In this document: one piece after another, positions 35,776 to 44,386 of the stretch | Layout: each line of letters begins with the position of its first letter | Position numbering within the stretch: position 1 is the stretch's first letter | NCBI RefSeq assembly: GCF_018863195.1 | Contig: NZ_JAHKRT010000003.1 | Coordinates: 310,001-374,000, forward strand | Direction of reading: 5' to 3' | Source of the DNA: Sphingomonas quercus | GTDB taxonomy: Bacteria; Pseudomonadota; Alphaproteobacteria; Sphingomonadales; Sphingomonadaceae | Length of the DNA stretch: 64,000 bases | Program-made: the position numbers and the translations under genes | Notes under the pieces: model-generated | Databases searched by the model: none | Seen by the model: only the letters and a program-made list of their open reading frames with translations | Told to the model about the DNA's origin: nothing

Positions 35776-37571
35776 ACGCGCTCGCCGGCGATCGCCCGCT
35801 CTCCGAAATCGAGCTGGAGGAGAAATACGCGCAGAAGGATCTGGAACGCGGCATCGTCCATCGCCTGCTCCCGCTGCTCCGCCCGGTGCGCGGACGGGTG
35901 GCGGCGGTGATCAGCATCGAGCTGTTGCAGGTGCTGGCGATCTTCGCGCGACCGCTGCTGATCGGGCTGGTGATCGATCGCGGGCTCGGCCATGGCGCCG
36001 GCCCGGCCGACATGCGCCTGATCCTCTGGGCCTGCCTCGGCCTCGCGCTGAGCTGGGCCGCCCGGTTCGCTCTAGGCGGCCTGTCGCAATATTTCGCGGG
36101 CACGGCGGCGATCCGCGTGCTCAACGACCTGCGCTCGCGCGTCTTCGCCCATGTCCAGACGCTGAGCGTCAGCTATTTCGACCGCACCAAGGCCGGCCGC
36201 ATCATCTCGCGCGCGGATCGCGACGTCGACACGCTGGAGCCGCTGCTCATCCAGGGGCCCCCGCAATTCCTCTCGGCGATCTTGCGCCTGTTGATCTCCG
36301 CCGCCCTGCTGTGGATGATCGCGCCGGCTCTGCTCGTCGGGCTCGCCGGCGTGGTGCCAGTGCTGGCGATCGCCACCATGCTGTTCAAGCGCGTGGCGCA
36401 GCGCAGCTGGGCGAGGGTGGCGGAAAATCGCAGCCGCTTCACCGCCCATCTCGTCGAGACTGTGGCCGGCGTCCGTCTGATCAAGCAGGCCGGGCGCGAG
36501 CGGGAGAACCTTGCCAGCTATCAGGTGTTGCTCGACGATTTCAACACTGCGCTGGTCCGCGGCAGCATGCGCTCCGGCTGGTTCGCGCCCTTCACGGGGC
36601 TGCTCACCACGGTCGGGCTGGCGCTGATCCTGCTGGTCGGCGGGCGTGGCGTGGCGACGGGCGCGCTGACGCTCGGCGAGCTGACGCAGAGCCTGTTCTA
36701 CGTCTTCCTGTTCCTCGCCCCGCTGCAGGAATTCAGCGATCTGTTCGAGCGCTTCGCCAATGGCTCGGCCTGCGCCCAGCGCATCTTCCTGCTGCTCGAC
36801 ACCGACCCCGAGATCCGCGCCGCGCCCGACGCGCTCACTCTGCCCCGCATCCGGGGCGCGATCGAGTTCCGCGACGTGCGCTTCGGCTATCACCCGGACA
36901 AGCCGGTGATTCGCGGCCTCAACCTGTCGGTGGCCGCCGGCGAGGTGCTGGCGATCGTCGGCCCAACCGGCCACGGCAAGAGCACGCTCGTCCAGCTCCT
37001 CACCCGCTTCTACGATGTGTCGAGCGGCGCCGTGCGGCTCGACGGCCACGACATCCGCGATATCTCGGAGGCGAGCCTGCGCCGGCAGATCGGCGTGGTC
37101 CTGCAGGACAATGTCCTGTTCGGCGGCACCGTCCTCGACAATCTCCGCCTCGCCCGGCCGGAGGCGAGCGACGCCACCCTGATCGCCGCCGCCCGCGCGC
37201 TGGGTGCGGACGAGGTGCTGGAGGCGCTACCCCACGGCTATCACACGGATGTCGGCCCGCTCGGCAGCCAGCTCAGCCAGGGCCAGCGCCAGCTCGTCTG
37301 CCTGACGCGGGCCTATCTCGCCGACCCGACCGTGCTGGTGCTGGACGAGGCGACATCTGCCGTCGATGTCAGCACCGAACGCCGCATCCAGCAGGCGCTC
37401 CGCCGGCTGTGCGAGGGGCGCACCGCGCTGATAATCGCCCACCGCCTCGCGACTATTCGGGACGCCGATCGCATCGCCGTGGTCCGCGATGGCAATGTCG
37501 TCGAGCTGGGATCGCATCATCAGCTCATAGGACGCGGCGGCACCTATGCGTCGCTCTATCGCGCATATTAG
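35772..37571 (+). CDS. ABC exporter half-transporter with canonical ATPase site
   Basis: 599 aa, GTG start overlapping the upstream stop (GTGA). Six predicted membrane helices, then an ATPase with Walker A GPTGHGKST, signature LSQGQ (Gln for Gly), Walker B VLVLDEATSAVD with catalytic Glu, and switch His in IIAHRLATI. It completes the asymmetric pair with the preceding subunit. Last well-supported gene of the operon; composition drops sharply after its stop. Confidence 0.88.
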   Translation: MNALAGDRPLSEIELEEKYAQKDLERGIVHRLLPLLRPVRGRVAAVISIELLQVLAIFARPLLIGLVIDRGLGHGAGPADMRLILWACLGLALSWAARFALGGLSQYFAGTAAIRVLNDLRSRVFAHVQTLSVSYFDRTKAGRIISRADRDVDTLEPLLIQGPPQFLSAILRLLISAALLWMIAPALLVGLAGVVPVLAIATMLFKRVAQRSWARVAENRSRFTAHLVETVAGVRLIKQAGRERENLASYQVLLDDFNTALVRGSMRSGWFAPFTGLLTTVGLALILLVGGRGVATGALTLGELTQSLFYVFLFLAPLQEFSDLFERFANGSACAQRIFLLLDTDPEIRAAPDALTLPRIRGAIEFRDVRFGYHPDKPVIRGLNLSVAAGEVLAIVGPTGHGKSTLVQLLTRFYDVSSGAVRLDGHDIRDISEASLRRQIGVVLQDNVLFGGTVLDNLRLARPEASDATLIAAARALGADEVLEALPHGYHTDVGPLGSQLSQGQRQLVCLTRAYLADPTVLVLDEATSAVDVSTERRIQQALRRLCEGRTALIIAHRLATIRDADRIAVVRDGNVVELGSHHQLIGRGGTYASLYRAY

Positions 37572-37597
37572 CCAGAACCCACAACACACGGAGGAAT

Positions 37598-37636
37598 ATG
37601 TTCGCCGATAAAAAGCAATTGATGAAATACATTTAG
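37598..37636 (+). CDS. Possible 12-residue ORF after the exporter genes
   Basis: ATG 37598 follows a consensus GGAGGA site and encodes MFADKKQLMKYI before a TAG. It begins 26 bases after the exporter stop. It may be a real micropeptide, or the start of a gene destroyed by a stop mutation. Evidence is only the ribosome site and position. Confidence 0.25.
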   Translation: MFADKKQLMKYI

Positions 37637-39298
37637 GCCTTCGCGCATGCGTTCCAAGAGTTATCCGTCTTATCATATTCATAGATAGAGAAGTCGTGAC
37701 CATTAACTACACCGGTACTACATGCGCGATATCGATAATGTCATCACTTGTGAATTTAGATCGCGTCAATAACGTCATCACCGAGCGCGCCAAACCTGAG
37801 AATGCCGGCAGAGCATTTGTCGAGCTACCCCGCGGAATGTGAACCCGTGATAGATGGAACACTGCCCTGAAGAGGAATTTGTTCGAGGTTAGGCAGGACA
37901 GGTGGACTACCTATCGAGTACACGCCCCCTGTGTTTCATAACAATATTATTGCACTTTCGGGGGTTTATGTACCTTACCCAACTTACCAACGTAGTATAT
38001 CTCTTAATTCTTCTTTTACTGATTTCATATGTCCACGATAATTATTACATAGACCTGTCACAATGGGGGATCGTTGCATTTCGGCAGCAGCGAGTTTTGC
38101 GCGCTTCTTATCACAGCAGTCGCGGTCATGGCCGAGATATTCATTTCGGTTCTTCCGCCTTCGCGCCTTGCCGATGATAAGCCGCCGTTCCGGGGGCGAG
38201 GTGTCGAAGCGGCAGCCGGTCGTCCGCTTCCCACCCCTTAGCTGCCTGCCTTGTCCGCCAGAACGAATGACCGCTTACGGGCTCGTCCCTTCGCATCTTA
38301 GACTGCTTGGATGGGGCGCGAAGCTGACCTTCCCCACTGGGTCTGCGAACGGCGGCTAACTCCCCATGTCGGCCCTTTCGGGCGACCCTCAGAGCTGGAT
38401 GAACGAAAGGCAGGTTTCGGGCTCGCGCCGAATGAGGCTGAATGACCTCATGGGTGCGAGCCGCCCGGCGGCTGCGCGGCGGGCGAATGACTGGTTCGGA
38501 CACGAGCAACCGTTCAAGCGTCAGTCCGGGAACGGCTTGATTGGTCGCAAGCTGCCGGTCTGCATCGCGCGTCCTGGTCACCGTTCATCGGCCGCGGCGA
38601 TAACTCGCGGCAATGGGAAAGGTGGCCCAGCGCCTAGGGGAGGGGGAGGGTGGGAGCCGGGCCACTTTCAACAACGCGCCCTGCGCGACTCCGATCCAAG
38701 GAGAAGCCGGGTGACCCGGCAGGGTCAAGATATGCCTTGGGCGACTCCCTGCCGGATCGGGGGCAGCATGCCAACCGCCTGCGCGGGGCGCCAGTCCGAT
38801 TCGACGAGGATTACCTGATGCGCGACATAGCCGGCCTGGCCAAAATGTTCAGGCCCGCGCGTCGCAAAGGTCGGACGCCACATTCAAGCTCGTGGAGCTG
38901 GGAGCGCTCGCCGAACTGCGCGCGCTCGAAAAACGTTCGGCGGGCCCACGCAGAAATTTAAAGGCCGAGCGCCGAGACAGGCGCGTTATAGACAAAAAGT
39001 CAAAGAGACCCCGCGGACGGGCCTCGAGGTGACAAAATCGGGCAAGAGCCGCATTGACACGTCGGCGGCTGCGCGTGCTCATCCAGAGTGGTCCGAACCC
39101 GGCGAGCATCATCGCCCGGGCCGCGGGTTCAGGAGCGTTGCCCACAGTCGCTCGTGTCGAGAGCTGTCCGGCCGCTGCTGGACGTAGGCACGGCGATTAT
39201 CCCCCTGCACCATGAACCCGCCCATTCCGGACGACGCCCGGCGTGCCAAGAGCGGAGGGCGTCAGCTGTCACCCGGCCCGGCGCCGATACCGGGGTGG
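37637..39298. other. Low-coding stretch at the border of the second accessory region
   Basis: Bases 37640-38060 are much AT-richer than the flanks. A GTG-started 48-codon frame at 37696-37842 and a 91-codon frame at 37902-38177 with a hydrophobic middle are the only candidates, and neither has good support. From 38060 to 39298 the frames on both strands look like decayed or shadow sequence. No terminator, RNA gene or complete mobile element was recognised. Confidence 0.4.
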
Positions 39299-39814
39299 TC
39301 AGCCCTCGCTCCGTTTGCGCAGCTGCTCGACCTGATCGGCTAGCGTCGCCACCTGCCGGGACAGGTTGGCGATGGTCTCGATCACGCTCTCGAAGCGCGG
39401 ATCTGGCCCCGGCGGGAATCGGTCTCCCGGGTCGAACACACCGTCCGCCTCGATCTTCTCGAGCTTCAGCTCCTTGATCTCGTGCTTCTCATGCTTCTCG
39501 ATCTTCTCGAGCTTTTCCGGCTTCTCCACCTTCTCGTGCTTTTCGAGTTTCTCTGGTTTTTCAGGTTTCTCGACCTTCTCGATCTTCAATTCCTTGATGA
39601 AGTCCTTGGCGACCTCGGGGAACGGCTTGTCGAAGAAATCTTTGATTGAGGTCTTGCCGGCTTCGAATGGCGATTTGCCGCCGACCTGCCCGAGGATAGC
39701 CGCGAGGTCGCGGACCCTGAGTTCGGTGACGGGCATGTCCAGGTCCAGCCTCACTTCCGGCCGATCCGCCGCTCCTATGAACGGCTCCTTGTTTCCCTCG
39801 CTCTCATTGGCCAT
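39299..39814 (-). CDS. Lys/Glu-repeat protein encoded with two ATP-grasp genes
   Basis: 171 aa, no signal peptide. Residues 1-70 look folded (RPEVRLDLDMPVTELRVRDL, then a helical DFFDKPFPEVAKDFIKEL). Residues about 74-122 are a tandem array of short units of the form EK-x-EKPEK with occasional His, bounded by near-identical IKELKIEK and IKELKLEK. The C-terminal 35 residues form a probable coiled coil (ETIANLSRQVATLADQVEQL). It starts 11 bases after the second ATP-grasp gene, so it belongs to that operon. Abundant paired Lys and Glu make it a candidate substrate for ATP-grasp ligation (side-chain amides), but an elongated structural role is equally possible. Confidence 0.7.
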   Translation of the reverse strand: MANESEGNKEPFIGAADRPEVRLDLDMPVTELRVRDLAAILGQVGGKSPFEAGKTSIKDFFDKPFPEVAKDFIKELKIEKVEKPEKPEKLEKHEKVEKPEKLEKIEKHEKHEIKELKLEKIEADGVFDPGDRFPPGPDPRFESVIETIANLSRQVATLADQVEQLRKRSEG

Positions 39815-39825
39815 GTTTGCCTCCT

Positions 39826-40797
39826 CTAGGGTCGACGCGGATGCGATGGTCTCGGCGGCGAGGGCACCCTCTCCGCAGCGCCGGTGCGGAGCAGCTCCGC
39901 CAAAGCGAATGAAATCGGCTGCCCGGTATTGCGCTCATAATAGAGAAATCCCGGACACGGATTGACCTCGAAACAATACCAATCACCGTTCGGCGTCTCC
40001 CGGAGGTCGATGCCGGAGTGCAATAGGCCGAGGTCGCGCGACACGCGCAGGCAGGCTTCGGCTACGGCCGGCGGCAGCTCGGCGGGCTCCATCTCCACTG
40101 ACGCCCCCTCGCGCCCGGCATAGCGGTAGTCCGTCGCCTCGGAGCGGACGCGCGTCGCGAACAGCTGGTCGCCGACGACATGCACCCGCACGTCGCAGCC
40201 GCGGATCAGCGCCTGGAACTGCGCCGGCCCGTTGCGCAGCAAAGCGAGCCGAGGGAGATGGTCTGGCTCCAGCCGCCGCACGATGGAGCGGATGCCGCTC
40301 GTCGACTTGTAGATCAGCGCGCCATGCTCGGCCCGGAACGCCTCGACTGCCTCCGGATCATTGGTGACCAGCGTCGGCGGGACGAGAAGCCCGGCGCGGG
40401 CGATGAGTAGCAGCTGATGAGGCTTGCTGTTGTTCGACATGCCGCCGCCCATGCGGTTGACCACCGCGCACGGCAGGTCGTCGAGCACGAGCATCAGCGC
40501 CGCGTCTGCCTCCTGCTGCAGCTCGCAGGCCTGTGGCTCGGGCAAGCCTGCAGGAAGCTGGCGCCCTTCCGGACCCAGGAACCGGACATAGGCGCCGCTG
40601 ACCTCCTCGATCCCCATTTGCCAGTCCTGTCCCGACAGATGCCCGCTGCGGCGACCGTCCGCCCAGTTCATGGTCAAGCCATATCCCGCCGGATAGCGCC
40701 CGAGGTCCAAGAGCCGATAGGGATAGCCGCAGTCGTCGAGCCGGGCGCAGACCAGCTCGGCCACTTTGTCCGCGATGCCGCCCGCGACGAGAATCAT
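39826..40797 (-). CDS. ATP-grasp protein, RimK/graspetide-ligase-like
   Basis: 323 aa. The N-terminal third is a pre-ATP-grasp domain (MILVAGGIADKVAELVCARL). The ATP-grasp part shows a nucleotide-binding Lys in ALIYKSTSGIRSIVRRL, the R-V-H-V strand (GCDVRVHVVGDQLFATRV) and the metal-binding end LHSGIDLRETPNGDWYCFEV with NP following, so the Glu and Asn ligands are intact. Layout and size match the MvdC/MvdD-type peptide ligases and RimK relatives, which join carboxylates to amines or hydroxyls with ATP. Its start overlaps the stop of the other ATP-grasp gene by four bases. The likely acceptor is the Lys/Glu-repeat protein; this is inference. Confidence 0.78.
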   Translation of the reverse strand: MILVAGGIADKVAELVCARLDDCGYPYRLLDLGRYPAGYGLTMNWADGRRSGHLSGQDWQMGIEEVSGAYVRFLGPEGRQLPAGLPEPQACELQQEADAALMLVLDDLPCAVVNRMGGGMSNNSKPHQLLLIARAGLLVPPTLVTNDPEAVEAFRAEHGALIYKSTSGIRSIVRRLEPDHLPRLALLRNGPAQFQALIRGCDVRVHVVGDQLFATRVRSEATDYRYAGREGASVEMEPAELPPAVAEACLRVSRDLGLLHSGIDLRETPNGDWYCFEVNPCPGFLYYERNTGQPISFALAELLRTGAAERVPSPPRPSHPRRP

Positions 40798-41684
40798 GGC
40801 AGCGCCTCCCTCGCCATCCCCGACGCGCGGCCCGTGAGAAGGTCGACCAGCGCCTCGATGATCTCGTCCTGGTTTGTAGCGTCGAAATGCTCGAGCCAGG
40901 GCAGCGGATCGACATGGATCACCGCCGGGCCTTCCGGCAGCCGGCCGAGCGCGATCTCGACGAAGGCAAGCTCCGCTAAGTGGGCGAAGTGCATCAGCCG
41001 GCCCGACAAGGCGCGCTCCGCAACCGAAGCCTGGCCGCCCCAGACGATCCGCTCACCGACGATGCACAACACGGTCACCGGCCCGTGCGGCTCAGCGAGG
41101 CAAACCGGGGCATGCGCCTGGAGTGCTGCGACGCCATCCCAGTCACCGGCGCCAACGAGCCAAGCCTGATTGCGCCTCAGCGACTTGAAGATCGCCCCCG
41201 GAGTGTCGCTGGTGTCGAGCCGCCGGCGGAACGCCGCGACGGCCTCGGTGCTGTCGGTTACGACGGTTTCCGGGGTCGGCAAGCCCGAGCCTCGAAGGAG
41301 CGGCATCCAATGCAGCAACATCGTCCGTGGTCGGTACCAGGTTTCGGCGTCGAGGCGGTTGATCACCGGGCAATCAAGAGCCGACAGCCACCCTAGCACG
41401 GCTGCCTCGGTCTCCGCCTGCATGTAGCTATGGTCGACCGTGCTCCAGCCGGCGGGATCGAGCGCAGCGCGCGCGCGGACGAGCACGCTCTCGACCGGTT
41501 CCTCAGGACCATCGCCGATTGCCAGCGAGCTCGACGAGGTCCCATCCGATGCGATGCGCAGCGAATAGCGTGTCGGCGCCCGGAACAGCGCCTCCGTCAG
41601 CTGCGCCGCACGGCCCTCTGCGGCCAGCCTCTTCATGACGCCGCGGCAACAGGAGTCGTGCGAATGTCCGAGCACCAGATGCAT
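40794..41684 (-). CDS. Second ATP-grasp-like protein, metal site apparently altered
   Basis: 296 aa, first gene of the operon, ATG 41684 with a weak ribosome site. The arrangement parallels its neighbour: an N-terminal domain (MHLVLGHSHDSCCRGVMKRL), a region INRLDAETWYRPRTMLLHWM, a candidate ATP-binding Lys in GAIFKSLRRNQAWLVGAG, and a C-terminal strand where the usual ExN metal ligands would lie. That strand reads VIHVDPLPWLEHF, with Asp for Asn and no Glu, so catalysis may be lost or use another metal geometry. It could be a partner, a pseudoenzyme or a second ligase. Confidence 0.68.
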   Translation of the reverse strand: MHLVLGHSHDSCCRGVMKRLAAEGRAAQLTEALFRAPTRYSLRIASDGTSSSSLAIGDGPEEPVESVLVRARAALDPAGWSTVDHSYMQAETEAAVLGWLSALDCPVINRLDAETWYRPRTMLLHWMPLLRGSGLPTPETVVTDSTEAVAAFRRRLDTSDTPGAIFKSLRRNQAWLVGAGDWDGVAALQAHAPVCLAEPHGPVTVLCIVGERIVWGGQASVAERALSGRLMHFAHLAELAFVEIALGRLPEGPAVIHVDPLPWLEHFDATNQDEIIEALVDLLTGRASGMAREALP

Positions 41685-42223
41685 GTCGATGCAGTCCCGC
41701 GACCAGCAGACGCAAGACGCGTCGTGCCGTCAACAGCGAACAATTTTGATAGTCGTTACCCTCTCGCTATGAAGGGCACGCCGATTCACGATCAATAAAA
41801 TGTCGTCCCGCCGAAGGAGACAGCTCGAATTCAACGAGCACAACGTTCGGCGACTCGATATTGTAATACGTTATTATAAATTTATTCGATGCGGAGCGCA
41901 AGTGCCGGCTGCCGGCGTCGTTGTAGACATGGCAGCGGCGGCTCTTTGCGTCCCGTTCGGTGGGCTGGTCAGCCAAGGGGAATCGAGCGAGTCGACCATG
42001 CTCCCCTTTGGCGCGCTCTGTAGCAACTGCGCCGGCGTCGCTCGCATCGGCCTTCGCGATCACTGGAGAGCGAAGGCGTAGAAGGCAAGCCATCCCGTCG
42101 TCGCCGGCTACGTGCCGATCGCACTTGGTGCGGATGTCGGCATCGACAGGATTCGTAGCCTCGCTGCAGCCCAAGCTGCCCCCGGCTTGCCGGTCTTCGC
42201 CTGGAGACAATCCCGGGTGCGGA
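41685..42223. other. Intergenic region upstream of the ATP-grasp operon
   Basis: The AT-rich part at 41735-41890 probably holds the leftward operon promoter, but I cannot assign -35/-10 elements. The remainder has no protein-like frame; degraded continuation of the integrase fragment to its right may reach into it. Confidence 0.35.
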
Positions 42224-42331
42224 CCTGCCACTCGGCACCAGATCGCCGATCCTCACCTTCACGACGTCACATCCACGTAGGTTGCTGTTGATCGCCAGAT
42301 CCAACAACGCCCGGTCGCGCAGCCGCCGGTG
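42224..42331 (-). pseudogene. Fragment of a tyrosine recombinase (integrase)
   Basis: About 36 codons, [20 protein letters not shown] continuing as [11 protein letters not shown], match the start of the catalytic domain of phage-type integrases, including the region around the first catalytic Arg (KLRGCDLV-type segment). Both ends lose similarity. It borders an IS21 remnant on the opposite strand. Confidence 0.65.
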
Positions 42332-42341
42332 CCTCGAGCCT

Positions 42342-42638
42342 GTGAACCGGCTCGAGGAAGGGGCCCGGATCGGCAAGGCGGGGACCCTGGCGGCCCAGCT
42401 CACCCGGCTCGCCGTGGTCGTGCTCGATGAGCTTGGTTACCTGCCGTTCGCCCGCTCCGGCGGCCAACTGCTGTTCCACCTCGTAAGCAAGCTCGACGAG
42501 CGCACCTCGGTGACCATCACCACCAACCTGACGTTCGGCGATCCCAAGATGACCACCGCCATGCTCGACGGGCTCACCCACCACTGCGACATCATCGAGA
42601 CCGGCACCGACAGCTTGCGCCTCAAGCATCGCAGCTGA
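42342..42638 (+). pseudogene. istB: Remnant of IS21 helper ATPase (istB)
   Basis: The C-terminal part of an IstB-type AAA+ ATPase: Walker B region [20 protein letters not shown], then [19 protein letters not shown] and the end [19 protein letters not shown]. The N-terminal half with Walker A is missing, and about ten residues seem deleted between TTNLTFG and DPKMTT relative to the usual protein. No istA or inverted repeats were recognised nearby, so the insertion sequence is dead. Confidence 0.8.
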
Positions 42639-43126
42639 CCGTCAGGCAGTCGATCAGAACGCTTCGCGCTGGTCGCGCCTCCGGTCGGGGTACGCCCGCC
42701 CTGCGCCGCAACCAGCGCGAACGCAGCGTTCGTCACCGTCATCCAACAATCGAAAGGGGGGGCCCTGTTCGACGCCGATATGGGGTCCCGGTTAGACGCC
42801 TATTTATAGCTCTTGCCATCAATACTCGTAGTGGCGCTGAAGCCTTTCTGCGTTACAAGCTCGCTGATCGCCGTCAGCGGCGATCGCTTCGGATACTTCG
42901 GCTCGCGCTCGCTGAAGTTCGCGGATGGAAGAACCGAAAGCACGATTAACCGGCCGGCTTCCGATACCGTTCTTTTACAGTCTGGCTGGCCAGGCGCCCC
43001 GAGCGGGCGTTGTCGAAGTTGCTGAGGGTCTGCTTCTGCAACTCTTCGCACGGCCGAGGATTCGCAGGAGGCGGTCGGAATATCCGCGCTCAGTTCCTGA
43101 GCTCGATCGCAGCGCAAGGTTGAAAC
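42639..43126. other. Intergenic region with one doubtful frame
   Basis: A minus-strand frame at 42800-43117 has a partly protein-like C-terminal half (EPKYPKRSPLTAISELVTQK) but no recognised family or ribosome site. It may be a fragment of a mobile element gene. Nothing else is seen. Confidence 0.35.
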
Positions 43127-43840
43127 TCAATCGGGCGAGCGTGGCGCTATCGCCACTTTCGGTGGGAGAGCGAACAGACCGAGGAATCGTTCGGCGACCG
43201 CACGGTTCCCACAGGAGCGCAGGTCGCCGGCGCTTTGCGCATCCGCAAGCGTCCGTCCGCCGAACAGCACCGGCAGGAAGACGCCCGGGGATCCCTCCAG
43301 CGTCGCGTCGGAGGCCTCTGGCGTGCCGCGCCCGACGTTAAGCGCGCCACCGGTAAGGCGCGCGCCATAATCCTCGCCATCGAGCCGGAGCGCCAATGTC
43401 CCGCTGAACCCGGCCGCGCGCTCGGGCACCAGCAGCATCTTGAACATCAGCATCAGCGAGACCGCTGAGAAGTTCAGTAACGGATTGTGCGTGACAGAGC
43501 GCAACGCCCAACGCGCCAGCGCAAACACCACCGGCTCGCATTCCTTCCCCCATGGAGTGAGCGCATAGACCTGTGCATTGGCGGGCGGCGGCAGGCGCAG
43601 CCGCTCGATGATCCCGGCCTCCTCCAGCGCGGCCAAGCGCTGCGTCAGCACATTGGCGCTGAGGCCGGGCAGGCCGCCGCGCAGCTCGCCGAAGCGGCGC
43701 GGGCCTAACAGTAATTCCCGCACGATCAGCAGCGACCAGCGCTCCCCGATCAGCTCCATTCCTAAGGCCGCGCCGCACGCGTCATCATACCAGCGCCGCG
43801 ATTTAGCTCTGGGTTCGGTAGTTATCTTTTCTAACACCAT
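43127..43840 (-). CDS. HxlR-family transcriptional regulator with C-terminal domain
   Basis: 237 aa. The winged helix of the HxlR/MarR-like group covers residues about 22-110 (GAALGMELIGERWSLLIVRE, then LSANVLTQRLAALEEAGIIE). The extra 110 residues resemble the SCP2-like ligand domain seen in some long HxlR proteins. It is divergent from the VOC/GST cluster starting at 43903, with 62 bp between the genes, so it probably controls that cluster. Signal unknown. Confidence 0.85.
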   Translation of the reverse strand: MVLEKITTEPRAKSRRWYDDACGAALGMELIGERWSLLIVRELLLGPRRFGELRGGLPGLSANVLTQRLAALEEAGIIERLRLPPPANAQVYALTPWGKECEPVVFALARWALRSVTHNPLLNFSAVSLMLMFKMLLVPERAAGFSGTLALRLDGEDYGARLTGGALNVGRGTPEASDATLEGSPGVFLPVLFGGRTLADAQSAGDLRSCGNRAVAERFLGLFALPPKVAIAPRSPD

Positions 43841-43902
43841 GGTTGCCTTTTGTAACCAGCTAGGGCACCCATCGCAAGTTCCGATTCGAAAGGAGGGCTG
43901 CG

Positions 43903-44337
43903 GTGCCCCGGATGATCTTCGTGAACCTGCCCGTCGCCGATGTCGCCAGATCGACTGCCTTCTACGAAGCGATCGGCTTCAAAAAAAACCAGCAGTTCAG
44001 CAATGAGCAGGCGTCATCAATGATGTGGTCGGACACGATCTTCGTCATGCTGCTGTCCAAGCCGTTCTTCGCGACCTTCACAAGCAAGGAGATCGCTGAC
44101 GCCCACGCGGTCACCACCGGCCACTTCGCCTTGTCGTTCGACAGCCGCGGCGACGTCGATGCGATATCCGAGGCCGCCGTCGCCGCCGGCGGCAAGGAAC
44201 TGCATGGACCTGAGGACATGGGCTTTATGTACAGCCGCGCGTTCGAGGATCTCGACGGGCACGCTTTCGGCCCGTTCTGGATGGACCCGGCCATCGCCGA
44301 GCAGGGGCCGCCCGAGCATCAACCGATCGCGAACTGA
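43903..44337 (+). CDS. VOC-family (glyoxalase/bleomycin resistance-like) protein, 144 aa
   Basis: Single vicinal-oxygen-chelate unit: FVNLPVADVARSTAFYEAIG at the N-terminus, a central beta-hairpin and the end YSRAFEDLDGHAFGPFWMDP, where the Glu and His positions are typical. It follows AAGGAGG and opens a run of detoxification-type genes. The family includes lactoylglutathione lyases and drug-binding proteins; the specific reaction is unknown. Confidence 0.82.
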   Translation: MPRMIFVNLPVADVARSTAFYEAIGFKKNQQFSNEQASSMMWSDTIFVMLLSKPFFATFTSKEIADAHAVTTGHFALSFDSRGDVDAISEAAVAAGGKELHGPEDMGFMYSRAFEDLDGHAFGPFWMDPAIAEQGPPEHQPIAN

Positions 44338-44386
44338 CGCCGATCGTCATGGTCCCGATACCATGGAACCGAGGGGGGAGAGAGAC

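Noticed and set aside
37902-38177. 91-codon plus-strand frame with a hydrophobic middle
   Set aside because: Hydrophobic run comes from AT-rich DNA; no ribosome site and no continuation in the next GC-rich stretch.
38141-38581. 146-codon minus-strand frame in the decayed region
   Set aside because: Arg/Pro/His-rich, no ribosome site and no recognised domain. Two other frames overlap it equally well.
39440-39600. Short tandem DNA repeats considered as a CRISPR array
   Set aside because: Units are 9-15 bases, contiguous, without spacers, and lie within a coding frame. No cas genes are present.
39366-39965. Plus-strand Ser/Phe-repeat frame opposite the Lys/Glu-repeat gene
   Set aside because: It is the exact complement of the EKPEK codons. 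The minus-strand gene fits the operon spacing and has flanking folded parts.
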